In this document: in pieces, positions 16,270 to 24,616 of the stretch
Position numbering within the stretch: the first letter of the stretch is position 1
Layout of the letters: each line of letters opens with the position of its first letter
IMG/VR virus record: IMGVR_UViG_3300036768_000681
Span: 1-63,901 of that record
From: a virus
Strand: one strand, 5' to 3'
Length of the DNA stretch: 63,901 nt
Program-made: the position numbers and the translations under genes
The notes under the pieces: model-generated
Told to the model about the DNA's origin: nothing
The model's database searches: none
Seen by the model: only the letters and a program-made list of their open reading frames with translations

Positions 16270-17746
16270 TGTTATTAAAAGAATATTTGGTATTAATAAA
16301 AAGTCACCAGTAATGGTAGGATTAAGAGGATACAAGTCTGCAAAAACGAACAGGTTAACATTTGATTGGTTAACATTTAATCGTGCTGCAGACTTTGATG
16401 TATTTCAAGACGGAGCGAGATTAAGAGCGAGGGCAAGAGACTTGTATTTAAACAATGATTATGTGCGGAAGTATGTGTTATTAATGGTTCAGAATGTAGT
16501 TGGACCAGATGGATTTATATTACAAAATCAAGCGAAAGATATTAATGGGAATTATGATATTGGAGCGAATAACATTATTGAGAATGCGTGGTATGATTGG
16601 GGATTGTATTATGCGGATGTTCAGGGTGTGAGTTCTTTCAGACAATTGTGTGAGATTGTTGTGAAGCAACTGGTAATTGATGGAGAGATATTCATTAGAA
16701 TAGTGAGGAATAAGAGCAAGTATGGAATTCAGTTGCAGATTATTGAGGCTGATTATGTTGATGAAAAGTTGAATGAAACATTAAAGAATGGCAATCACAT
16801 TCGAATGGGAATTGAGTTGGATCAATGGAGAAGACCTGTTGCGTATTACATTAAAGCAATTGATATAGAAAGTGAATTGTATGCATCTTTGACAACGACT
16901 AAGAATGTGAGAGTGCCTGCAAGTGAGATTATTCATATCTTTTCAAAGGATCGTGCTAACCAAACGAGAGGAGTTAGTTGGCTTGCGCCTGCAATGTTGA
17001 GATTGAAGATGTTACAAGAATATGAAGATGCGGCGGTTATCAATGCGAGAATTAGTGCAAGCAAGATGGGGTTCTTTACATCTCAGACACCGATTGGAGA
17101 ATTTTCGACAAAAGAAAGTATAGAAGTTGAACCAGGGGTATTTGAAGAATTGCCACCTGGATATTCATTCATAGCATTTGATCCAAAGTTTCCAAGTGAA
17201 CAACACGGCTCTTTTGTGAAATCAATGCTGAGGGGAATTGCATCAGGGCTCGGAGTATCTTACAATACATTAGCGAATGATCTTGAAGGAGTGAATTATT
17301 CGAGTATTAGAGCGGGATTGCTTGATGAAAGAGAATTCTATAAGACGGTTCAAGCGATGGTGATTGAGAAATTATTAATACCAGTATTCAAAGAATGGTT
17401 GCTGGAAAGTTTGACAAGAGGAGTATTGAAAGGAAGCGAATTGACAGATCCATTGCCAGTAAGGAAGTTTGATAAATTTTTTGCACCAGTCTTTTATGGC
17501 AGAAGATGGTCTTGGGTTGATCCATTAAGGGACATTGAAGCTGAAGCACTTGCAGTTGAGAAAGGGTTTAAGACAAATAGTGAAGTTCTTGCAGATAGAG
17601 GAAGAGACATTAATGATGTATATGAGCAATTAGCGAAGGAGAAAACATTGCAGAAGAAGTATGGATTGATTGAAGAAGATAACACTAATAATAATGGTCG
17701 TAGTAAGAACAAGAGATTAATAAAAGAATTGATTAAGGAGGAATAA
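16256..17746 (+). CDS. Portal protein, lambda gpB family
   Basis: A 496-residue protein with lambda-type portal features: ARARDLYLNNDYVRKYV near residue 60, a long middle domain with EADYVDEKLN, and the VSYNTLANDLEGVNYSSIRAG segment near 350. Twelve copies form the DNA gate at the capsid vertex and dock terminase. It overlaps the gpW-like gene by 14 bases and is followed at once by the protease-capsid gene. Confidence 0.9.
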   Translation: MKLGNVIKRIFGINKKSPVMVGLRGYKSAKTNRLTFDWLTFNRAADFDVFQDGARLRARARDLYLNNDYVRKYVLLMVQNVVGPDGFILQNQAKDINGNYDIGANNIIENAWYDWGLYYADVQGVSSFRQLCEIVVKQLVIDGEIFIRIVRNKSKYGIQLQIIEADYVDEKLNETLKNGNHIRMGIELDQWRRPVAYYIKAIDIESELYASLTTTKNVRVPASEIIHIFSKDRANQTRGVSWLAPAMLRLKMLQEYEDAAVINARISASKMGFFTSQTPIGEFSTKESIEVEPGVFEELPPGYSFIAFDPKFPSEQHGSFVKSMLRGIASGLGVSYNTLANDLEGVNYSSIRAGLLDEREFYKTVQAMVIEKLLIPVFKEWLLESLTRGVLKGSELTDPLPVRKFDKFFAPVFYGRRWSWVDPLRDIEAEALAVEKGFKTNSEVLADRGRDINDVYEQLAKEKTLQKKYGLIEEDNTNNNGRSKNKRLIKELIKEE

Positions 17747-17748
17747 AA

Positions 17749-19479
17749 ATGGATGAGAAGAAATTAATTGGACAAAGTTTTGATAGAAGTTTCAATATTC
17801 AAGACATAAGATCGGTAGAAGGAAATGATAGAATATTGGAGTTTTCTTTTTCGAGCGAAACACCGATTGATAGATATGATTATATTGAGATACTGGATCA
17901 CAATCCAGAGTCGGTGAGATTGCAGAGGTTACAGACTGATGCTCAGGTATTATTCAATCATAATCCTGATAGAATAGTAGGTGTTGTGCTTGATCCGTAT
18001 ATTGATACAGAGGCAAGGAAGTGTAAAGGGAAAGTGAAGTTCTCGAGATCTCCAGAGGGTGAGATCAATTATCAGGATGTCTTGGATGGCATCCGTAAGA
18101 ATGTTTCAATTTCATACATAATATATGCTCTTCGTCAGGAAGGCGAAGTGAATGGAAAGCCTGTGTATCGAATTACGGATTGGGAGCCGTATGAAGTATC
18201 GATTGTCTCAATACCTGCAGATATAACGGTTGGTTATCAAAGAACAATTAATATGGAGGAAAGAATTATGGAAGATAAATTAAATAACACTAATCAAATC
18301 AACGATAACAAAGTTGATGAAAGAGATGAAGCGAAAAGAGTAGAAGAGATTAAGGCTCTTGGTGAAAGGCATAAGGTTCCATATGAATGGGCTATTCGAG
18401 ATAGAGTTCCAGTGGAAGTCTTTAGAGGTTTTGTTTTGGAAATGAAACAGGATAGCAAGCCACTTTATACCGATGACATTTTTCTTTCAAGGAATGAGAT
18501 AAAACAATATTCGATTACCCGTGCAATCAATGCTGTGATTAATGGTGAAGAGACCTTTGAAACGGAACTTTCTAAAGAATTTGCAAAGAGATTGGGAAAA
18601 ATTCCAGAAAAAGGAAAACTTTATATTCCACATTCAGTATTTCAGAGAGATTTGACAGTTGGTGGAGCTGGAACTGGTGCGGAACTTAAAGATATTGAAT
18701 TCTTAGGTGGTGAATTCATTGACTTACTAAGAAACAAGATGGTAACACTTCAGCTTGGGGTAAGAGTATTATCTGGATTGAAGGGCGATGTTTATATTCC
18801 TAAGCTTGCAAGCGGTGCAACTTGGGGATGGAAGACTGAGACTGGATCATTCGCTGAAAGCACTCCTGCAACGGCTCAAATTCAAATGGCAGCAAAAGAA
18901 GGTGGAACATATGTTGATTATTCGAAGAAGTTGCTTTTGCAATCTAATCCGAGTGTAGATCAGGTTGTTATGGATGATCTCACCAAAACTGCTGCGTTAG
19001 GATTGGATAAAGCAATTCTCAAAGGTTCTGGTGCATCTGGAGAACCGCGAGGAATTCTAAATACGACTGGCGTGAATAGTGTTACTTCTGCATCTTTGAC
19101 ATATGCGAAGGCGATTGAGTTTGTGCAAAAGGTAAAAGAAGCTAATGCATTGACTAACAATTGTGCATTTGTTCTTTCTCCTGCAGGATGGGGATTATTG
19201 AAAGGTCGAACAAAGGTATCTAATTATCCAGACTTTTTGATTGATAAAAATGAGACAATGGTTGGATATCCTGTATATGATACTGCACAGCTTAATAGTG
19301 CTGAGATTATATTCGGAGACTTTTCACAAGTATTACTGGGATTATGGGGTGGAGTTGAAATCACAGTTGATCCATACTCCCAATCTGCAAGTAATCTAAT
19401 TCGTGTTGTTGTTTCACAAATGGCTGATGTTGCGGTGAGAATACCTGCTGCGTTCAGTGTCGGAACTGACCTTAGCTAA
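17749..19479 (+). CDS. Fused prohead protease - scaffold - major capsid protein
   Basis: A 576-residue polyprotein. Residues 1-170 are a U35-type prohead protease (LFNHNPDR with His near 70, NVSISYII with Ser near 119, then VSIVSIPAD). Residues about 175-250 are charged and helical, like the HK97 scaffolding delta domain. From about 290 an HK97-fold capsid follows (GGEFIDLLRNKM, WKTETGSFAESTPA, SGEPRGIL). Self-cleavage during assembly would release the capsid subunit. Phage B has separate protease and capsid genes. Confidence 0.85.
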   Translation: MDEKKLIGQSFDRSFNIQDIRSVEGNDRILEFSFSSETPIDRYDYIEILDHNPESVRLQRLQTDAQVLFNHNPDRIVGVVLDPYIDTEARKCKGKVKFSRSPEGEINYQDVLDGIRKNVSISYIIYALRQEGEVNGKPVYRITDWEPYEVSIVSIPADITVGYQRTINMEERIMEDKLNNTNQINDNKVDERDEAKRVEEIKALGERHKVPYEWAIRDRVPVEVFRGFVLEMKQDSKPLYTDDIFLSRNEIKQYSITRAINAVINGEETFETELSKEFAKRLGKIPEKGKLYIPHSVFQRDLTVGGAGTGAELKDIEFLGGEFIDLLRNKMVTLQLGVRVLSGLKGDVYIPKLASGATWGWKTETGSFAESTPATAQIQMAAKEGGTYVDYSKKLLLQSNPSVDQVVMDDLTKTAALGLDKAILKGSGASGEPRGILNTTGVNSVTSASLTYAKAIEFVQKVKEANALTNNCAFVLSPAGWGLLKGRTKVSNYPDFLIDKNETMVGYPVYDTAQLNSAEIIFGDFSQVLLGLWGGVEITVDPYSQSASNLIRVVVSQMADVAVRIPAAFSVGTDLS

Positions 19480-19487
19480 AATAAGGT

Positions 19488-19512
19488 GGGAGTGGGAAGA
19501 CCACTCCCTTTT
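19488..19512 (+). terminator. Hairpin after the capsid gene, phage A
   Basis: GGGAGTGG and CCACTCCC form an 8-bp G/C-rich stem with a GAAGA loop, followed by TTTT. It lies just after the capsid stop and before the next ribosome site, so it is a likely partial terminator that keeps capsid mRNA more abundant than tail mRNA. Confidence 0.7.
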
Positions 19513-19534
19513 ATTAAAAATGATGGAGGTAAAG

Positions 19535-19726
19535 ATGAAAGTAAAATTATTAGCGGACATTATAGTAAATGGGAAGCCTTGTAAAGCTGGTGATGTGGTA
19601 GATGTTGAAGGTGTGGATTATGTTGAGATTGTGAAGACAGGAAGAGGAGTTGATTATACCGAAGATAATGAGCAAGAGCAGAAAGAACAAGCAAAAGTTA
19701 AACCAGTTTCAGAGAAGAAAAAATGA
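19535..19726 (+). CDS. Small head-tail region protein
   Basis: A 63-residue protein starting at the ATG behind GGAGG. A short beta-rich segment (VKLLADIIVNGKPCKAGDVVDV) resembles small phage head or tail-end proteins; the tail is Lys/Glu rich. It lies between capsid and the FII-like gene, whose start overlaps its stop by four bases. Confidence 0.5.
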   Translation: MKVKLLADIIVNGKPCKAGDVVDVEGVDYVEIVKTGRGVDYTEDNEQEQKEQAKVKPVSEKKK

Positions 19727-20031
19727 ACGAGAATTTAGATCTCTTTTTTGATACTAAGGAATTTGCAATTAATGTTACTTATAGAAATAGAAATGGAGTT
19801 GAGAAAATTATTCCGTGTATATATGATGGTGAAGATGTGGGAATGATGATGCAAGGAATTGAAGTTATTAATACTAATCCGAGATGTTTTATTAAGACAA
19901 GTGATGTGGATGCAAAGGAAGGTGATACATTGAAAATTAATATGATACAATATAAAGTTATTGGTGTTTACAAGGATGGAAGCGGAATAACGAGATTAGA
20001 ATTATCAAAAGATGAAAGAGAAGAGGACTAA
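19723..20031 (+). CDS. Head-tail joining protein, gpFII-like
   Basis: A 102-residue beta-rich protein. It opens with LFFDTKEFAINV, has an asparagine-rich middle with a KEGDTLKIN turn and ends in a DGSGITRLEL strand, the pattern of lambda gpFII-type connectors. Order (capsid, FII-like, tail terminator, tube) agrees. Confidence 0.6.
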   Translation: MNENLDLFFDTKEFAINVTYRNRNGVEKIIPCIYDGEDVGMMMQGIEVINTNPRCFIKTSDVDAKEGDTLKINMIQYKVIGVYKDGSGITRLELSKDEREED

Positions 20032-20487
20032 ATGATACCAACGCAACGAGAAAAGATAATTGATTTGCTCAAGTTAAGATTAGAAGCAATAAGAATGGCG
20101 AATGGATATAGGACTAATGTTGGTGAGAATGTATTTGTCTGGAGAGTTTCACCGATAACGGAGAATGAAATTCCTTGCATAGTTATTCAAGATACTATAG
20201 TTGAACCGATTAGTGAGAAGTCGGTAAGTAGTATGCAAGTTCTGGATGCTGGAATGAATGTAGATATTCTATGTTATACAAAGGGTGGAAGTGCAGTTAG
20301 GGAATTAAGAGATAGTTTGTATGATATATATAAAGCAATTGGAAAAGATGTTTCATTTGATAGTAATGTGATTGATATAGAGATATTGAGTGATGAGATT
20401 ACTGCAGAGCAAGAAGATCGTAAGATTGCAGTTGGTAAGATAGCATTAAGAATAAAATTTAGAACAAGAAAATGGGAGAATGAGTAA
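20032..20487 (+). CDS. Tail terminator-like protein (gpU-like)
   Basis: A 151-residue alpha/beta protein with an N-terminal helix (IIDLLKLRLEAI), an IPCIVIQD strand, a variable loop, a helix RELRDSLYDIYKAI and a final beta strand. This fits tail terminators, which cap the tail tube at its head-proximal end. Assignment relies on length, fold pattern and gene order. Confidence 0.55.
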   Translation: MIPTQREKIIDLLKLRLEAIRMANGYRTNVGENVFVWRVSPITENEIPCIVIQDTIVEPISEKSVSSMQVLDAGMNVDILCYTKGGSAVRELRDSLYDIYKAIGKDVSFDSNVIDIEILSDEITAEQEDRKIAVGKIALRIKFRTRKWENE

Positions 20488-20618
20488 TGGAAGAGATTAT
20501 AATTGAAATTAAAGAAGAAAAGGTTGGAAGTTATGTTATTGATGATGATGGGAAAATTATTCCGAATGAACAAGATGAAGCAATGAAAGAAAGGAGTAAA
20601 AAAAATGATAGCGAATAG
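20487..20618 (+). CDS. 43-residue peptide before the tail tube gene
   Basis: A short acidic frame whose ATG overlaps the previous stop (TAATG) and which ends 14 bases into the tail tube gene. It fills an otherwise empty gap and is tightly coupled on both sides, so translation is plausible. No family was recognised. Confidence 0.45.
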   Translation: MEEIIIEIKEEKVGSYVIDDDGKIIPNEQDEAMKERSKKNDSE

Positions 20619-21537
20619 ATATCTTGTATTAGCCAAGATTGAGGGTTCTTATGGAGTTGATCCAATTCCGACAACTTCAGCGAATGCAATTATAACGACC
20701 AAGCCGACATTTGAAATTATTGAAAAGTCACTTGAGAGACCATATGTATTGCCTGCATATGGGAAGCCACCGCAGATGAAAGTTGGTGAGGGTGTGAAAG
20801 TATCATTTGCAACTGAGTTCAAGGGTTCTGGAAGTGCAGGGACGGCTCCAAAGATTGGTGCATTGATTAGAGCTTGTAATTTCACAGAGACAATTCAAGC
20901 TATGAGTTCAGTCACATATAAACCTAATAGTTCGCAGGATGGAGAGAGTGTAACATTATACATATATATTGATGGTATATTCCATAAGGTTCACGGATGT
21001 GTTGGGAGTTTTAAATTTAATGGTGGTCTTAATGAGATAGCAAAGCTTGAATTTGAATTTACTGGATTATATGGTGGAGCATCAATGATAAAGGATACGA
21101 CATTTCCGTCATATACATTGGATACAGTTAATCCAATAGTTTTTAGAAATGCACAGGTGAGTTTTAACTCTGCTAATTACATAACTAAAAATGTTACATT
21201 TGATATTGGTAATGCAATATCTCCGAGAAAGAATGTGAATGCATCAACTGGAGTTGAGAGATATTTTGTTAGCAATAGAGATGTTAAGGGGACGATACAA
21301 TTTGAAGTAGTTAGATTGGACATAGAAGATCCATTTTCGAATTGGGAGAACCAGATACAAAATGATTTAATGTTTGTTGTTGGAACTGAGACTGGAAATA
21401 GATGTGATATATATATGCCGAGAGTTGCCCTTGATGTTCCAAAGTATGGTGATGATGAGAATATATTGATTTGGGATTTATCTTTTCGAGCATTGACACT
21501 CAATGGAAATGATGAAATTCAATTGGTGTTTCAATGA
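20605..21537 (+). CDS. Major tail tube protein
   Basis: A 310-residue beta-rich protein. The opening (ANRYLVLAKIEGSYGVDPIPT) and repeated strand-turn pattern with a GGLNEIAKLEFEFTGLY segment are characteristic of siphophage tube subunits, with an added C-terminal domain. It precedes the tail chaperone pair and tape measure, as usual. Confidence 0.75.
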   Translation: MIANRYLVLAKIEGSYGVDPIPTTSANAIITTKPTFEIIEKSLERPYVLPAYGKPPQMKVGEGVKVSFATEFKGSGSAGTAPKIGALIRACNFTETIQAMSSVTYKPNSSQDGESVTLYIYIDGIFHKVHGCVGSFKFNGGLNEIAKLEFEFTGLYGGASMIKDTTFPSYTLDTVNPIVFRNAQVSFNSANYITKNVTFDIGNAISPRKNVNASTGVERYFVSNRDVKGTIQFEVVRLDIEDPFSNWENQIQNDLMFVVGTETGNRCDIYMPRVALDVPKYGDDENILIWDLSFRALTLNGNDEIQLVFQ

Positions 21538-21926
21538 TAAAGATTAATGATAACATTGAAAAAATTGTTGTAAAAGTTGGAGAAGATGAAATACTCTTCT
21601 ATGTGAGGAAGCCGAAGACTTCTGAGAAGATAGATTATCAAAGGAAGACATTTGAATTTCTTTCAGGAGAGAAGTCTGGAGAGGCATTTCAGAAGCAACT
21701 TGAATATCACATTGAGCTTGGAATGAAGCATATTACAGGATTTAGAGAAGGTGATATTGAGTATGAAGGGAAAATAATTAGTTCAGATGAGAAGAGTGAG
21801 AATTATTATCCAAAATGGAAGGAAGTGATAAAAGAACATCTTGGTGAAGTAGTTTCGAAATTGATAGAAGAGATATACAATGTTGGTAAGGTCGAGGTGA
21901 AGAAAGTCCCTTTCGAGAGGAATTGA
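21534..21926 (+). CDS. Tail assembly chaperone, N-terminal frame (gpG-like)
   Basis: A 130-residue acidic helical protein between tube and tape measure, the place of lambda gpG. It overlaps the tube stop by ATGA. Near its end a CCCTTTC heptamer in the correct reading phase would allow a -1 frameshift into the next frame, giving a gpGT-like fusion. Confidence 0.7.
   Translation: MIKINDNIEKIVVKVGEDEILFYVRKPKTSEKIDYQRKTFEFLSGEKSGEAFQKQLEYHIELGMKHITGFREGDIEYEGKIISSDEKSENYYPKWKEVIKEHLGEVVSKLIEEIYNVGKVEVKKVPFERN
21908..21914 (+). promoter_or_regulatory. Candidate -1 frameshift heptamer CCCTTTC
   Basis: The heptamer reads C-CCT-TTC in the zero frame, exactly the X-XXY-YYZ layout. After slipping, the -1 frame is open without a stop into the T-like coding region ending at 22198, while the zero frame stops at 21926. 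The downstream frame otherwise has only a TTG as start. Confidence 0.7.
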
Positions 21927-22198
21927 AACAATGGTTAGAGAGTTGCACACCAGAGAAGAGAGAAAGATGTCGAAAGAATTTTCCAAATGAAGAGATATGG
22001 AAAAAAGCGTGCGAGAGTTGTTTAAGTGCGAAGCAATTCGAACCTTCTGTGGAGTTCGCACATATATATCAACTATATCTCCTGCAATATGCGGGAGTTC
22101 AATTTTCTATAGATGATTTGAGTTATGAAGAATGGATGTTACTTGGAGAATTAAAAATAGCAATAGAGGAATATAGGTTAAATGGCTTCAACAAGTGA
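21914..22198 (+). CDS. Tail assembly chaperone, T-like extension reached by frameshift
   Basis: This -1 frame continues as REELKQWLES... for about 94 residues and includes several cysteines. It lacks a proper start codon and ribosome site, fitting production only as the C-terminal part of a frameshifted chaperone that binds the tape measure. It overlaps the tape measure start by 17 bases. Confidence 0.65.
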   Translation, partial: REELKQWLESCTPEKRERCRKNFPNEEIWKKACESCLSAKQFEPSVEFAHIYQLYLLQYAGVQFSIDDLSYEEWMLLGELKIAIEEYRLNGFNK

Positions 22199-23897
22199 AG
22201 AAGTAAAGATAAAAATAACGGGTGATAATAATTCGATAAAAAAAGCACTTAATGAAGTTCAGACTTCATTAAGAGGGCTTGAAGATGTTACGAGAGGTCC
22301 GATAAATGCTTTAGGTGGATTGACTAATTTAATGGGGATAGGACTTACTGCAGGAATTAGTGCAGCAGTATATGGATTTGGAACCTTGATGAAGCAAGCG
22401 ATTGATACTGCAGATGAGATGAATAAGATGTCGCAAAAGATTGGAGTGAGTGTTGAATTTCTTTCAAAGATGAGATATGCACTGGATTTGAGTGATGTAA
22501 GTATGGAGCAATTTCAAGTTGCAATGACAAGATTAAGTGCGTATATGCAGGAGAATAATATTACAGGTAATCTTGAAGAACAATTACTGAAGATAGCGGA
22601 TCAATTTTCTAATGCTAAGGATAGTTCGGAGAAGACGGCAATTGCTTTAAAATATTTTGGTCGCAGTGGAGCTGAATTAATTCCATTACTTAATCAAGGT
22701 GCGGATGGATTGAAACAAATGATGGAAGAGGCTAAGGCATTAGGATTGGAAATTTCAAAAGAAACGGCAGTTCAGGCGGAAAATTTGAATGATCAAATGA
22801 AAGTTTTAAAATATCAGTTAGAAGGAATTGCCATACAAGTGTTACCTGGATTGCTTGATATGATACAATTTATGGTATATCAGTTTAAACATCTTGGATT
22901 GACAATAAAAGCTTATCTATTTCAATCTGGTGATGCAATCAATAAACTAGTTGATGGATATGAAGCTGAAAAGGCTCAGATGTTGGATAATGCAAAAAAG
23001 AGAGAACAATTAAATAAAGTTATGGAAGAGACGAATGAGAAGAGGAAAAAAGAAGAGGAAAGATTAAAGAGAATAAATGATGAATATCAGAAGTTATTAG
23101 CTAATACGGAAGATGAAATTAAATTCTATATAATGGGTGGCAAGAAAGCTGATGATTATACAAAGGAATTAATAAGATTACAAATTCAATATGATCATTG
23201 GATTAAGAAATTTGGAGAGGCGAAAGCGAAGAAGTTATTTGAAAAGCAAGAATTTTTAATCTTCTTGAAATATGTTGATGAAATGCCCGCGAAAGAAACG
23301 ATGATTGATCCAGTAATACAAGCGAGGGTGGAGGCATATCAAAAGGATTTGGAAAATTTTCAACAATATTCAACTGAGAAGCAGTCATTGATTAGTGATT
23401 TATCAGCATTTGAAATATTGACGGCATCGATGACGATGGAAGAATATCAGGAAGGATTTTCAATATTAAGGAATAGTATTGATGGTATTATGGAATATGT
23501 GGGAAAGCAAAGTGAAAGTGGATTTCAATTATTCAAAGCATATAAGAAAGCAGAGGCAATGATAAGTGCATATAGTGCAGCAGTGAAAGCGTATGAAAGT
23601 TTAGTTGGAATTCCAATAATTGGACCAGTTCTTGCGACTGCTGCAGCTGCAGCGGCGCTTGCATTTGGATTAGCACAAGTGAGTATGATTAATAGTATTC
23701 AGAGAGGTTCAGGAGGTGGTGGAAGTGTTAGAGCAACAGCACCGACAATTCCTGCGGTTCCGAGAAGTGAAGTTCCGAAAGGTGAAAGTGGTGGAAAGCA
23801 AGTCACGATAAATATATATGGGAGTGTAGTAGATCACGATAAGTTTGCAAGAGAATTAATTCCAAGTATTAGAAAAGCAGTGATGGATGGAGTATGA
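22182..23897 (+). CDS. Tape measure protein, phage A
   Basis: A 571-residue protein with an N-terminal VKIKITGDNNSIKKAL segment, hydrophobic stretches near residues 48-68 and 470-495, and long helices including a charged coiled coil (around 265-320). These are tape measure traits: it sets tail length and is ejected into the host membrane. At roughly 0.15 nm per residue the tail would be about 85 nm. Confidence 0.85.
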   Translation: MASTSEEVKIKITGDNNSIKKALNEVQTSLRGLEDVTRGPINALGGLTNLMGIGLTAGISAAVYGFGTLMKQAIDTADEMNKMSQKIGVSVEFLSKMRYALDLSDVSMEQFQVAMTRLSAYMQENNITGNLEEQLLKIADQFSNAKDSSEKTAIALKYFGRSGAELIPLLNQGADGLKQMMEEAKALGLEISKETAVQAENLNDQMKVLKYQLEGIAIQVLPGLLDMIQFMVYQFKHLGLTIKAYLFQSGDAINKLVDGYEAEKAQMLDNAKKREQLNKVMEETNEKRKKEEERLKRINDEYQKLLANTEDEIKFYIMGGKKADDYTKELIRLQIQYDHWIKKFGEAKAKKLFEKQEFLIFLKYVDEMPAKETMIDPVIQARVEAYQKDLENFQQYSTEKQSLISDLSAFEILTASMTMEEYQEGFSILRNSIDGIMEYVGKQSESGFQLFKAYKKAEAMISAYSAAVKAYESLVGIPIIGPVLATAAAAAALAFGLAQVSMINSIQRGSGGGGSVRATAPTIPAVPRSEVPKGESGGKQVTINIYGSVVDHDKFARELIPSIRKAVMDGV

Positions 23898-24616
23898 AAC
23901 CAATAATTCTATATTATAACAAGATTAAGGATGCGATTTATATTAATGCAAGTGAAACAGGTTCAGGGAATGTGCTTAATTTAATTGATTATAAAGCACA
24001 TACGATATGGAAAGCAAGTTCTACAGGGATTAAAAATATTTATCTTGAGTGGAATTCAAATAATTATTTTAGTGCTATTGGATTAGTTAATCATAATATA
24101 CGGCAAATAGAAGTAATTAATAATATGAATGATGAGACATTGCTTAATAGAACCATTGATAATAATGATGTGAAATTGTTTACATTTCCACGAACTGGAA
24201 CAACAGAGATAAGAATAAGGCTAACTAATTTTACAGAAATTCCATATTGTGGTGAGATGATATTGGGAGAGTATATGGAATTTCCGCAACCAGTTGATGC
24301 ACCATATTCTCCATATATAGAAGAACCAGAGATTGAAGGGGAATATTCAAAGACTGGTGTATTAATTGGGGTAAATTATAAATATGCGAAAGTGAGTGCT
24401 AATCCGAGATTTAGTTTAATTGATAAAAGATGGATTGAAGAAAATTACATTCCATTTTGGAATGATCACGCAAAATTAGGGAAACCATTTTTATTCGCTT
24501 ATGATCTTGATAATGATCCAGTAGTAATATATGGTAAGATAAATGGAAGGTTAGAACTTCCGAGAGAGATTAGAAATTATGTTAATCTTGAATTCACGAT
24601 AGAAGGATTGAAATGA
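23894..24616 (+). CDS. Distal tail-like protein
   Basis: A 240-residue beta-rich protein with a galactose-binding-like sandwich region (residues 30-115, with YLEWNSNNYFSAIGLVNHN) followed by a second beta domain. It overlaps the tape measure and the next gene by four bases each. Position suggests the distal tail ring or a baseplate protein with a carbohydrate-binding fold. Confidence 0.55.
   Translation: MKPIILYYNKIKDAIYINASETGSGNVLNLIDYKAHTIWKASSTGIKNIYLEWNSNNYFSAIGLVNHNIRQIEVINNMNDETLLNRTIDNNDVKLFTFPRTGTTEIRIRLTNFTEIPYCGEMILGEYMEFPQPVDAPYSPYIEEPEIEGEYSKTGVLIGVNYKYAKVSANPRFSLIDKRWIEENYIPFWNDHAKLGKPFLFAYDLDNDPVVIYGKINGRLELPREIRNYVNLEFTIEGLK

Noticed and set aside
20649-21503. Minus-strand frames inside the tail tube gene
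   Set aside because: These are shadows of a strongly supported coding strand with regular codon pattern and no ribosome sites.
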